Assembly: GCA_004299085.1 (NCBI GenBank)
Contig: SCQV01000221.1
Location: 1 to 34,535 of the forward strand
From: Chitinophagaceae bacterium
GTDB lineage: Bacteria > Bacteroidota > Bacteroidia > Chitinophagales > Chitinophagaceae
Direction: 5' to 3'
DNA: 34,535 bases
Part shown: in pieces, positions 16,567-24,691 of the stretch
How the letters are laid out: every line of letters begins with the position of its first letter
Numbering within the stretch: the first letter of the stretch is position 1
The notes under the pieces: generated by a model
The model's database searches: none
Told to the model about the DNA's origin: nothing
Seen by the model: the letters and a program-made list of their open reading frames with translations, nothing else
Program-made: the position numbers and the translations under genes

Positions 16567-19500
16567 TCAGATATGCTTTCTGTATCTCATTCTGAGTAAG
16601 GTCGGTAAAACGACCAGCAAAAGCGGCATGGCAATAATAAAACCGCCGATAACGGCAATAGCCAGCGGTTGATGTAATTGTGCTCCCGCTCCGATGCCCA
16701 AAGCCAACGGCAATAATGCTACAATTGCACCAATAGCAGTCATCAGTTTTGGCCGCAACCGTGTGGAAATGGCATATACGATGGCATCATCTGCGTTACC
16801 GGTTTTTAAAGTATCATTGAATTGTAAATAGGTGAAGATGGCATTCTCGCCAATGATGCCCACGATCATAATGATGCCGGTATAGCTGCTTACATTCAGT
16901 GGAGTTCCAGTTATAAATAAAGCCAGCAAACAGCCTGCTGTGCCTAAAGAAGCGATCAATAAAATAATTAATGACGTCAGGAAATCTTTGGAAAAGAATA
17001 AGACAACACCAAATACCAGCAATCCGGCAGAGATCAATATCATCAGCAATTCTTTGAAAGATTGCTGCTGCTCCTGGTATTGTCCGCCATATTCAATATG
17101 ATAACCCTGAGGCAAAAAAACATGTTGGCTGACTGCATTCCGAATATCCTTCATCACGCTTCCCAGATCGCGGTTATTCAGTCTGGCGGTGACAACAGAC
17201 ATATTTTGTAAATTCTCCCGTTGGATTTCATCGGCTCCTTTTTCAATCTGGACCGTAGCCAGATCTGTTATAGGCTTTAATTTTCCATTGGGTAAAAAAA
17301 CATCGGACTGGGTTATCCCGTTGATCCCTGTTTGCTGCGCATTAGGATAAATCATTCTGATATCAGTTAGTTGTTGTGGCTCCAGTATTTGTCCGACTAC
17401 TGTACCTTCGAGATGGGTTTGCATCTGGTATTGCAGATCTTGCGGAGTTAAGCCATACTGTGCCAGTTCGGCAGGATGAGGAATGACCTGGACTGAAGGT
17501 CCTGCGACGACAATTCCGTCAAATACGTCGGCGGTGCCATTTACACTATCTGTAACATCGGCTATTTGTTCAGCCAGTTGATTCAGCTTTTGCTGGTCAT
17601 TGCCGAATATTTTGATTTCAATAGGCTGCACTGAAGAAGTAAGGTCACCCAGCATATCTGATATTACCTGACCAAAATCTATGCGTAATGCAGGTTGTGA
17701 AGACTCTATTTTTCTGCGAAGATCATCAATCACCTGAAAAGTGGTCATCTTATGATTTTTCTTCAACGTGATCTGATAGTCGCCGGTGTTGGGCTCTGTG
17801 ATGAAAAAGCCCATCTGTGTGCCGGTTCTTCGTGAATAGCTTTGCACATCCGGCTCGCTCATGATGATTTTTTCCATTTGCAGACACATGGAATTGGTTT
17901 CATCCAGCGAAGTGCCGGGTGGTGAAGTATAATCCATCACGATAGTGCCTTCATCCATCTTTGGTAAGAAACCGGAACGTAAATGTGGAATTATGAGAAT
18001 AATAAGAACGATCAGGCCCCCGATGATAAATAGGCTGACAACAGGATGATGCACAAACCATGATACCCACCGGCGTTGTTTTACATGGTGTTCTTTCTCT
18101 TGTTTTTTTCTTTTCTTTTTTGAAAATAGTAAATAAACTACCGGTAAACCAAGCCATGTCACCAGAAAAGAACATACCAGCGTGATGATCATAGAGTTGG
18201 CAAGCACTTTGAAATAAGCCCCTGCTACGCCGGTCATCATGATGAATGGAATAAAGATAACAATGGTGCTCAGGGAAGAAGCGATCATCGCGGGAAATAA
18301 GTAATGGATAGCCTTATGCACCATCGAAGGATGTTCCTCATCCGGGTGCTCTTCATGCGTACGGTGTATCTGCTCCACCACGACAATAGCATCATCAATG
18401 ATCAACGCTATAGCAGCTACCAGAGCGCCCAGAGTCATTATGTTCAACGTATAACCTACAAAGTGCATCACGATCAAAGTAAACGTAAGTGATATCGGAA
18501 CAATAATCAATAAGGTTATACTTGCTTTCCATGAACGCAGAAAGATAATGGCAACAATGATAGCCAACAAGATCCCAATCCATAAAGCATCACTTACACT
18601 GTGAACAGCATCTTTTACAAAATCAGCCTGGATGTAAGACGGCTCAATGACAACACCTTGTGGAAGAATATTTTTTAATGATTTAATCTTTTCTTCTACC
18701 TTTTGAGAAACATCAATCAGGTTGGCATTGGGTTGCTTTTCTACGGCAATTAAAACGGTAGGCTTACCATTGGCATTGACCCTTATATATTCGATAGCCG
18801 GGTGCACTTTTATGGTAGCAATGTCTTTCAATTGTATGACCCTGTCTCCGTTATTACTGATCACTACGTCGCCTAATTCTTCCGTACTATTGACCGTAGC
18901 ATTGGTAACTGTAAGATATAAACGGCGATAATCCGGGAGAAAGCCATTGGATAAAATAAAATTGGTGTTGTTTAAAGCGGTTGCAATCATGGTGGGCGTA
19001 ATGGATAGCTGTGTCATTTTTTGCGGGTCCAGCTCTATCCAGTACTCTTTAGTTTTGCCGCCGATGATGGCCACTTTTGAAACACCTGAAACCTGTGACA
19101 GGAAAGGTTTGATGGTATATAATGCCAATTGCTTCAGGGCTATTGGAGATAAATTTTTACTCTCCAGCGTATATCGCATGACGGGCAAGATGGACGGGCT
19201 CATTTTTGCCACCGTGATTTGTACGCCCGGCGGTAAATTATTTCTCACTTCATTGATGCGCGATTCGATTTGCTGTTTTTCAAGATCAATGTTAGTGTTC
19301 CATTTCATGAACGCTGATATTTCGCAACTGCCGCGGCTGGTGGTGCTTCGTACATAATTCAGGTTAGGAACTTCTTTTATAGCATCTTCCAACGGCTTGG
19401 TGACGCTTACCATCATTTTATGCACCGGTTGCAAACCGTCATCTGCGATAATTTTTATTTTAGGAAAGGTAATTTCCGGAAATAAGGATCTTTGCATGTT

Positions 19501-19584
19501 GGTATATGTCAGCAATCCGCCAACGATGATCAACACCAATACAACAATAATGGGATTCTTATGTGTGCTGAAATAAGATTTCAT
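16567..19584 (-). CDS. RND-family efflux pump inner-membrane subunit
   Basis: The 1005-residue protein has the RND layout: a helix at the N-terminus (NPIIVVLVLIIVGGLLTYTN), a periplasmic porter loop, a six-helix block with IALIIDDAIVVVE (proton-relay Asp pair in TM4), a second loop and the last helices. In TM10 it reads IIGENAIF where AcrB has SAKNAI, so the family Lys is replaced by Glu, as in the metal-exporting CusA group. The porter loops otherwise look like the general COG0841 type. The substrate is unknown. It is the last gene of the operon and its ATG overlaps the stop of the upstream PAP2 gene by 4 nt, evidence for coupled translation. Confidence 0.95.
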   Translation of the reverse strand: MKSYFSTHKNPIIVVLVLIIVGGLLTYTNMQRSLFPEITFPKIKIIADDGLQPVHKMMVSVTKPLEDAIKEVPNLNYVRSTTSRGSCEISAFMKWNTNIDLEKQQIESRINEVRNNLPPGVQITVAKMSPSILPVMRYTLESKNLSPIALKQLALYTIKPFLSQVSGVSKVAIIGGKTKEYWIELDPQKMTQLSITPTMIATALNNTNFILSNGFLPDYRRLYLTVTNATVNSTEELGDVVISNNGDRVIQLKDIATIKVHPAIEYIRVNANGKPTVLIAVEKQPNANLIDVSQKVEEKIKSLKNILPQGVVIEPSYIQADFVKDAVHSVSDALWIGILLAIIVAIIFLRSWKASITLLIIVPISLTFTLIVMHFVGYTLNIMTLGALVAAIALIIDDAIVVVEQIHRTHEEHPDEEHPSMVHKAIHYLFPAMIASSLSTIVIFIPFIMMTGVAGAYFKVLANSMIITLVCSFLVTWLGLPVVYLLFSKKKRKKQEKEHHVKQRRWVSWFVHHPVVSLFIIGGLIVLIILIIPHLRSGFLPKMDEGTIVMDYTSPPGTSLDETNSMCLQMEKIIMSEPDVQSYSRRTGTQMGFFITEPNTGDYQITLKKNHKMTTFQVIDDLRRKIESSQPALRIDFGQVISDMLGDLTSSVQPIEIKIFGNDQQKLNQLAEQIADVTDSVNGTADVFDGIVVAGPSVQVIPHPAELAQYGLTPQDLQYQMQTHLEGTVVGQILEPQQLTDIRMIYPNAQQTGINGITQSDVFLPNGKLKPITDLATVQIEKGADEIQRENLQNMSVVTARLNNRDLGSVMKDIRNAVSQHVFLPQGYHIEYGGQYQEQQQSFKELLMILISAGLLVFGVVLFFSKDFLTSLIILLIASLGTAGCLLALFITGTPLNVSSYTGIIMIVGIIGENAIFTYLQFNDTLKTGNADDAIVYAISTRLRPKLMTAIGAIVALLPLALGIGAGAQLHQPLAIAVIGGFIIAMPLLLVVLPTLLRMRYRKHI

Positions 19585-20183
19585 TTTAGTTTATACTTTT
19601 TATCAATCCATTGTTGAACCTTATACGATAACCAGGCGGAGCCGGTACCAATCAAAGCGCCTGCAATCACGTCGCTTGGATAATGTTGTCCCAGATCAAG
19701 CCGTGAATACGCCACAGTGGTTGCCCATAAAAAGGAAGGGGCGATTACATACCATTTCGGATAATGCAGGCTCAGTGAGGTGGCTGTTGCGAAAGCTACT
19801 GTTGCATGCCCTGATGGGAAAGAGGGATCACTTTCTGTGGTTTTATGTTGAATGTAAGGATAAGTCACATAAGGCCTGGGACGGCGAATCGTATATTTTA
19901 ACCCTTCTGTAATAACCGTTGAAACAGCGAGAGCACCCACAACCTGGATAGCATTGTATTTTAAGCTGTTGTCTTTTTCTAACAATCCGGTAACAAACAT
20001 GCCGATGGGAACTGCCACAGCAATGGGTTCGGCAGTATTAGATATACCCTGAAATACAGGATCCAATGATTGGGGACGATGAAGGTTGATCGCATTTAAA
20101 ATATGGATGTCAATATTCTGAGCCTGTAAGGGATTGCTTAAAGGCAGAATGAATAGCAGCCATATCAGTAGTTTTTTCATCAT
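19581..20183 (-). CDS. PAP2-family membrane phosphatase (second of a tandem pair)
   Basis: The 200-residue protein carries all three PAP2 motifs: KYTIRRPRPYV, FPSGHATVAFA and SRLDLGQHYPSDVIAGALIG. The active site therefore appears intact. PAP2 enzymes remove phosphate from lipid phosphates such as undecaprenyl pyrophosphate or phosphatidic acid. An N-terminal hydrophobic stretch (LLIWLLFILPLSNPLQAQ) looks like a cleavable signal peptide, and the catalytic residues would face the periplasm. Two ATGs are adjacent (20183 and 20180). It is a close paralogue of the next gene upstream and is translationally coupled to the RND pump downstream. Confidence 0.93.
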   Translation of the reverse strand: MMKKLLIWLLFILPLSNPLQAQNIDIHILNAINLHRPQSLDPVFQGISNTAEPIAVAVPIGMFVTGLLEKDNSLKYNAIQVVGALAVSTVITEGLKYTIRRPRPYVTYPYIQHKTTESDPSFPSGHATVAFATATSLSLHYPKWYVIAPSFLWATTVAYSRLDLGQHYPSDVIAGALIGTGSAWLSYKVQQWIDKKYKLK

Positions 20184-20192
20184 GTTTGTTTA

Positions 20193-20813
20193 TCAAATGC
20201 TATTAGGCTTTATTCCGGGAGAAGCATATTTTTTTCTGATCCTTAAAAATATGGTATAAACGATCCATGATATAATAAAGCCAATAAAAGCGCCGGCTAT
20301 CACATCACTTGGATAATGCATTCCGAGATCCAGTCTGGAAAATGCCACAAGGATTGCCCACGCAAAAAATATAATCCCAATATAGTTTTTGCGATAATTC
20401 AGGCTCAGAATAGTGGCCACTACAAAAGTTACCGCCGTATGTCCGGAAGGAAAGGATGGATTACTTTTAGAAGCAGCATGCCAAAGAGTTGGGTCGGTAA
20501 TATAAGGGCGTGGCCTGCCAACACTATGTTTCAAAAGAACGACAATAATAGTGGTAATGATAAGCCCTCCTACGATTTGAATTGAGGTAAGCTTAAGCTT
20601 TCTGTTCTTTTTTATCAGCCCGAGAATAAAGATGATGATAAAGGATAACACGACAATGGGCTTTGCCGTCTTGGTTATTAAAAGAAATAAATGATCCAGG
20701 GATTGGGGCCTGTTTATGACGATATCTTTTAATAAAGTCATATCTATCCCATGTGATTGTGCTGAACAGATTACAGGGATCAATAGTACAGGCAATATCA
20801 GAAATTTCTTCAT
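20193..20813 (-). CDS. PAP2-family membrane phosphatase (first of a tandem pair)
   Basis: The 206-residue protein has complete PAP2 motifs: KHSVGRPRPYI, FPSGHTAVTFV and SRLDLGMHYPSDVIAGAFIG. It shares with its neighbour the N-terminal plan of a signal-like segment (MKKFLILPVLLIPVICSAQS) followed by a region with NRPQSLDHLF (HRPQSLDPVF in the neighbour), so the pair arose by tandem duplication. The two copies have diverged mainly in the membrane helices and at the basic C-terminus (RIRKKYASPG). It ends 9 nt before the next gene and begins 31 nt after the membrane fusion protein gene, so it belongs to the efflux operon. The lipid substrate is unknown. Confidence 0.93.
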   Translation of the reverse strand: MKKFLILPVLLIPVICSAQSHGIDMTLLKDIVINRPQSLDHLFLLITKTAKPIVVLSFIIIFILGLIKKNRKLKLTSIQIVGGLIITTIIVVLLKHSVGRPRPYITDPTLWHAASKSNPSFPSGHTAVTFVVATILSLNYRKNYIGIIFFAWAILVAFSRLDLGMHYPSDVIAGAFIGFIISWIVYTIFLRIRKKYASPGIKPNSI

Positions 20814-20844
20814 ATAAATTATTTCCTTCGTATTTTATTTCATG

Positions 20845-21768
20845 TCAGTGTTGTACGCTCACCAGGGCAGTATCGGGTAATCCATAGTTTCCAGAAGTCA
20901 ATATCCTGTCGGTGGGCGAGAACTGCGGTGTAATAATCTGTACGGTACTATCCGATTCTAATCCTTTTTCAACGGGAATTTTCACTGCCGTGCTGTCATT
21001 GTTCATTTTCATGATCCACCATTGTGTTTGATTTACGTTAGTCAGCAACGCAGATTTTGGCAATACGTTGGCGTTGGGGATAACCGATTTTAGGATGCTG
21101 ATTTTTGCTATCAGGTTTTCCGGTAAATGTATTGCCGGATTTATTTTTATAATATATAATTGCGTTTGAGTTACCGGATTGACCATGGGAACTTTGGAGG
21201 CTATTCTTCCGGTTATATGTTGCCCGTCTGAAAGAATAATGTCACAGTGGTGGCCTACTTTCACGTAAGGAGTTAATTCGAATGGTACCTCCAGTTGGAA
21301 AACAAAGCTGCTCCTGTCCGCAATGATGCAAAGTTGCTCTCCATCCATTACATAATCACCCTGTTGGTGATCAAGTTGGGTAATAAAACCGTTTTGTGAG
21401 GCTTTAATCCCGATAGTGCCGGTGAATTGCAACGTGGAATCTATGGTCTGATTACCCAGCGCCCGTGCTTCTTTGGTTTTCATGACAAAAAGCATCTGTC
21501 CGTTATTTACGGCCTGTCCCGGGTTAATCATTTCCTTCTCCACATATCCGTTTACGTTAGATTTGATGACGCTTTTCTTTTGAAATACGGAGACTGCATT
21601 CAGCAGGATATTATCAGACATGGGTTCTTTGATAATGTGAGTTACGGTAACGGGCGTAATCACTTCTCCACCCTGATCGCCTCCTTCGTCAGAAGATGAT
21701 TGGTTCTTACAGGAAAAGAGCCCACAGGTGAGCATAATGCAAAAAATAATATATATTTTCTTGATCAT
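20845..21768 (-). CDS. Periplasmic membrane fusion lipoprotein of the RND efflux system
   Basis: The 307-residue adaptor links the RND pump to the TolC-like channel. A lipoprotein signal is visible (MIKKIYIIFCIMLTCGLFSC, lipid-modified Cys at 20), followed by an acidic linker. Two half-lipoyl motifs follow (GYVEKEMINPGQAVNNGQML and QNGFITQLDHQQGDYVMDGE) and then beta-barrel strands. The helical hairpin between the lipoyl halves is very short (about 20-30 residues), so it is a compact adaptor. No His/Met-rich metal-binding extension is seen. The gene begins 3 nt after the TolC-like gene stop. Confidence 0.92.
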   Translation of the reverse strand: MIKKIYIIFCIMLTCGLFSCKNQSSSDEGGDQGGEVITPVTVTHIIKEPMSDNILLNAVSVFQKKSVIKSNVNGYVEKEMINPGQAVNNGQMLFVMKTKEARALGNQTIDSTLQFTGTIGIKASQNGFITQLDHQQGDYVMDGEQLCIIADRSSFVFQLEVPFELTPYVKVGHHCDIILSDGQHITGRIASKVPMVNPVTQTQLYIIKINPAIHLPENLIAKISILKSVIPNANVLPKSALLTNVNQTQWWIMKMNNDSTAVKIPVEKGLESDSTVQIITPQFSPTDRILTSGNYGLPDTALVSVQH

Positions 21769-21771
21769 AAT

Positions 21772-23115
21772 TTAATGATTCCAATAATTCAGTTGATTGA
21801 TGATTTGAAAACGGGCGATCTCTGACTGATCGAGGTTATTTTTTATAGTCAGGTAGTTGTTGATTGCCAGAATATAATCAGTAATGCGCAGGTCTCCCAC
21901 ATTCAATTGCTTTTTATCCAGGTCAATCAATAATTGTGAAGCCTTCAGTTTTCCCTGTATCTGAGAAATCATATTCTCGGATTCAGTTAATTGCTGTATG
22001 AGCATTGCACGTTGCTGATTATACTGATGATTAAAAAAGGAAGCATAGTCTGCGCGTGTATTCTCAGCGATTTCCAGCTTCTGATAATTCAGCTTTCGTT
22101 GTTTGCCATCATAAATAGGGATGCTTAGGTTTAGGCCGAAGTCGGCGCCAAAACTTTTGTAAATAATATCCGGCCGGGAAGCTTGCAGCCCGGCATCCGC
22201 AAACCAGTTGACAGAAGGCTTATACCTGGCATCTACTATAGATTTGTTATTAGCTATTTTCAGACTGTCAATGGTAAATTGCCTGAAGAAAACACTATTG
22301 GATTTGTTATAATATCCGGCGGAAGATATGTCCGGCTCTGTAAGCAATACCATAGCCGTATCATTAATTCCGCAAAGGTAATTCAGCGTGGCAACATCCG
22401 TTTTGTATTGCATGATTAACTGACTTACGGTAATTTCCTGCGACTGTAACGCTACTTCTAAATTTAAATAATCTGTTTCTTTATAAAGACCGCCTTGCAC
22501 CAGCTTTTTTAATAGATCCTGTTGTGTATATAACAACTGATATACTTCTTTATTGGATAAAAGTTGTTGGTAAGTCGCATACGCTGTTATATATTGAGCT
22601 GAAATATTTTTCTTCAGGTCTAACTTACTGATTTGTGAATTATTGCCTAAGGTTTGGTCTTGTAATGCAATGCTGCGGTATTGTGGCGCTAAAATACCTT
22701 TATTAAAAATGGGCTGCGAAACGGTTACTAATGCTGCATAATTACCGCCGTTGGTGATCGCCTGATCGTAGCCGTATCCATTTAGAGAAGGCGAGATGGT
22801 TACTTGGCCGTTTGCCAGCACTTGTGGACGATTAGCCGCTTTGACCAGCATACTGTCATAAGCGCTTGTTTTAATTTGATTTTGGTAATCTTTTAACAGC
22901 GGACTGCTGTTTTCTCCTCTTTGCAAATAATAATTCAGGTCGTTTGTCGTTTGGGCACTGGATGTAAAAGCTATGGCGGAAAAGAGCAACATAACAAAGG
23001 TTAGCCGCAGATGCCGGTATGCGAGGCGAGCAACCGCTAAGGCGCGGAGCTGATCCAGAGTGGAAAAATGATGAATAGCTGATTTATATGTTGACTCCGG
23101 TTTTGAAAGATACAT
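21772..23115 (-). CDS. TolC-family outer-membrane efflux protein
   Basis: The mature part (from SAQTTNDLNYYLQRG) reads as an outer-membrane efflux protein: periodic helical repeats, TVSQPIFNKGILAPQYRSIA and NLSIPIYDGKQRKLNYQKLE at the two equivalent 'hxhPLhdgg' positions, and a NYLTIKNNLDQSEIARFQII closing segment. It forms the outer-membrane exit duct for the RND system. The start is uncertain. The ORF extends to 23190, overlapping the EamA gene by 61 nt; ATG at 23115 avoids the overlap but leaves about 40 residues before the signal peptide core (TFVMLLFSAIAFTSSAQ); ATG at 22992 begins inside that core. The N-terminal extension is encoded by a GC-rich stretch (23004-23060) unlike its surroundings. 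Confidence 0.88.
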   Translation of the reverse strand: MYLSKPESTYKSAIHHFSTLDQLRALAVARLAYRHLRLTFVMLLFSAIAFTSSAQTTNDLNYYLQRGENSSPLLKDYQNQIKTSAYDSMLVKAANRPQVLANGQVTISPSLNGYGYDQAITNGGNYAALVTVSQPIFNKGILAPQYRSIALQDQTLGNNSQISKLDLKKNISAQYITAYATYQQLLSNKEVYQLLYTQQDLLKKLVQGGLYKETDYLNLEVALQSQEITVSQLIMQYKTDVATLNYLCGINDTAMVLLTEPDISSAGYYNKSNSVFFRQFTIDSLKIANNKSIVDARYKPSVNWFADAGLQASRPDIIYKSFGADFGLNLSIPIYDGKQRKLNYQKLEIAENTRADYASFFNHQYNQQRAMLIQQLTESENMISQIQGKLKASQLLIDLDKKQLNVGDLRITDYILAINNYLTIKNNLDQSEIARFQIINQLNYWNH

Positions 23116-23129
23116 TGCAAAAGCATTGT

Positions 23130-23543
23130 TTATAAAATCAATACAATGGTTCCGCCAATGATTAACAAAGCGCCGATAGCCACTTTCCATGTCAAAGGCT
23201 CACCCAGGAATAAAATGGATAAAATTATAACTAAGGCCAGGCTTAATTTATCCACCGGTGCCACCTGCGAAGCCCTGCCTATCTGTAGCGCTTGAAAGTA
23301 AAACAACCAGGAGGCGCCTGCCGCCAGGCCGGAAAGCACAAGAAACAAAAGATCATTCTTCGAAACAGCCTGCATGTTCCGGGTCTCTCCTCTGAAAAAA
23401 GCTATCCCCCAAACCATGATCAGAATCACTACGGTTCGAATAGCGGTTGCCAGGTCTGAGTTAATATTTTTTAATCCTACTTTGGCAAAAATAGTTGTCA
23501 ATGCTGCAAATAAAGCTGCCAGCAAGGCGTATATCCACCACAT
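23130..23543 (-). CDS. Half-size EamA/DMT-superfamily transporter
   Basis: The 137-residue hydrophobic protein contains a single EamA repeat: about five helices, starting MWWIYALLAALFAALTTIFAK and ending WKVAIGALLIIGGTIVLIL, with GRASQVAPVDKLSLALVII in between. Two-repeat members are about 300 residues, so this is the single-domain type that works as a dimer or oligomer. The substrate is unknown. It leads the efflux operon, 14 nt before the preferred TolC start, though it may have been joined to it secondarily. A TAGCTTTG element (23624-23631, minus strand) lies about 80 nt upstream without a clear -33. Confidence 0.85.
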   Translation of the reverse strand: MWWIYALLAALFAALTTIFAKVGLKNINSDLATAIRTVVILIMVWGIAFFRGETRNMQAVSKNDLLFLVLSGLAAGASWLFYFQALQIGRASQVAPVDKLSLALVIILSILFLGEPLTWKVAIGALLIIGGTIVLIL

Positions 23544-23759
23544 ATTATTATAATATATAACATCCTTAAAAAAAAGAACAAACCTAATATTATTTTTCCA
23601 TTCCCTTATAAGGAAACGATCCGCAAAGCTAAAACGGGAATTTGAATAGATCCTGAATTTAAGATTATGGGGGGAGATAAGATTTCACTTCATGGGTTAA
23701 AGCCTGTCCACATTCCAAATATTCTCAATATTTTTGACGCTTAAATATCTTTATTCGAC

Positions 23760-24632
23760 ATGAAAGTCACCGGCTTTACCTTTGTACGAAACGCTATTAA
23801 ATATGATTATCCTGTAGTGGAAGCGATCAGATCCATCTTGCCGGTTTGTGATGATTTTGTGGTAGCGGTGGGCAACTCGGAGGATGCAACTTTGAAATTG
23901 ATTGAAAACATTGATCCCTCTAAAATAAAGATAGTAAATACTGTATGGGATGATTCGCTGCGGGAAGGGGGGAAGGTATTAGCCGTGGAAACCGATAAAG
24001 CATTTCAGGCCATTGGTAACGAAAGTGACTGGTGCTTTTATATTCAGGGCGATGAGGTGGTGCATGAGAAATACTTAAATACCATTTATAATTCCATGAA
24101 GCAATGGAAAGATGCTCCTGAAGTGGATGGCTTGTTATTCAAATATCTGCATTTTTACGGTTCTTATGATTATATACTGGCTTCCAACCGGTGGTACAAG
24201 TATGAAATACGGGTTATCCGGAATAATAAGAATATTTATTCTTATCGTGATGCCCAGGGATTCCGGAAAAATGATAGTCAGAAGTTGCATGTGAAAGCGG
24301 TGGATGCGTATATTTATCATTATGGATATGTAAAGAACCCACGCAAAATGAAATTAAAAGTGGAGAATTCTTCTAAGCTATACCACGATAATAACTGGTT
24401 GGAAAAAAATATTCCACAGGGAGATGAATTTGATTTCGGTGGAAAAGATACTTTCAAATACTTTACAGACACACATCCGCAGGCAATGCTCCAGAGAATA
24501 GCAGAAAAAAACTGGGATTTTAATTATCAGGATTCGCAGAACAGAAGTACGCTTAAAGATCGGTTTAAAAATTTTATGAATGATTACCTGAATATTAACC
24601 TGAATTATAAAAACTATATTTTGATTAAATAG
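23760..24632 (+). CDS. Glycosyltransferase family 2-like protein
   Basis: The 290-residue protein has a GT-A type N-terminus: FTFVRNAIKYDYPVVEAIRS, a VGNSEDATL nucleotide-sugar loop and an acidic IQGDEVVHEKYL motif (QGDE in place of the classic DxD). The second half is rich in aromatic and basic residues (NRWYKYEIRVIRNNKNIYSY, then HYGYVKNPRKM), as in bacterial glycosyltransferases acting on surface glycans. No membrane helices are evident. The acceptor and sugar are unknown. It stands alone, followed after 59 nt by the FUSC gene, which has its own promoter. Confidence 0.83.
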   Translation: MKVTGFTFVRNAIKYDYPVVEAIRSILPVCDDFVVAVGNSEDATLKLIENIDPSKIKIVNTVWDDSLREGGKVLAVETDKAFQAIGNESDWCFYIQGDEVVHEKYLNTIYNSMKQWKDAPEVDGLLFKYLHFYGSYDYILASNRWYKYEIRVIRNNKNIYSYRDAQGFRKNDSQKLHVKAVDAYIYHYGYVKNPRKMKLKVENSSKLYHDNNWLEKNIPQGDEFDFGGKDTFKYFTDTHPQAMLQRIAEKNWDFNYQDSQNRSTLKDRFKNFMNDYLNINLNYKNYILIK

Positions 24633-24639
24633 CTGGATG

Positions 24640-24670
24640 TTTGGAAGGCAAACTGAAATAATTACTTTTG
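24640..24670 (+). promoter_or_regulatory. Consensus Bacteroidota promoter for the FUSC gene
   Basis: TTTG at 24640-24643, a spacer of exactly 19 nt, and TACTTTTG at 24663-24670 match both boxes of the TTTG/TAnnTTTG consensus. Transcription should begin near 24677, only about 15 nt before the proposed TTG start codon. Confidence 0.65.
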
Positions 24671-24691
24671 TTCTGTTAATATTTCCAACTG

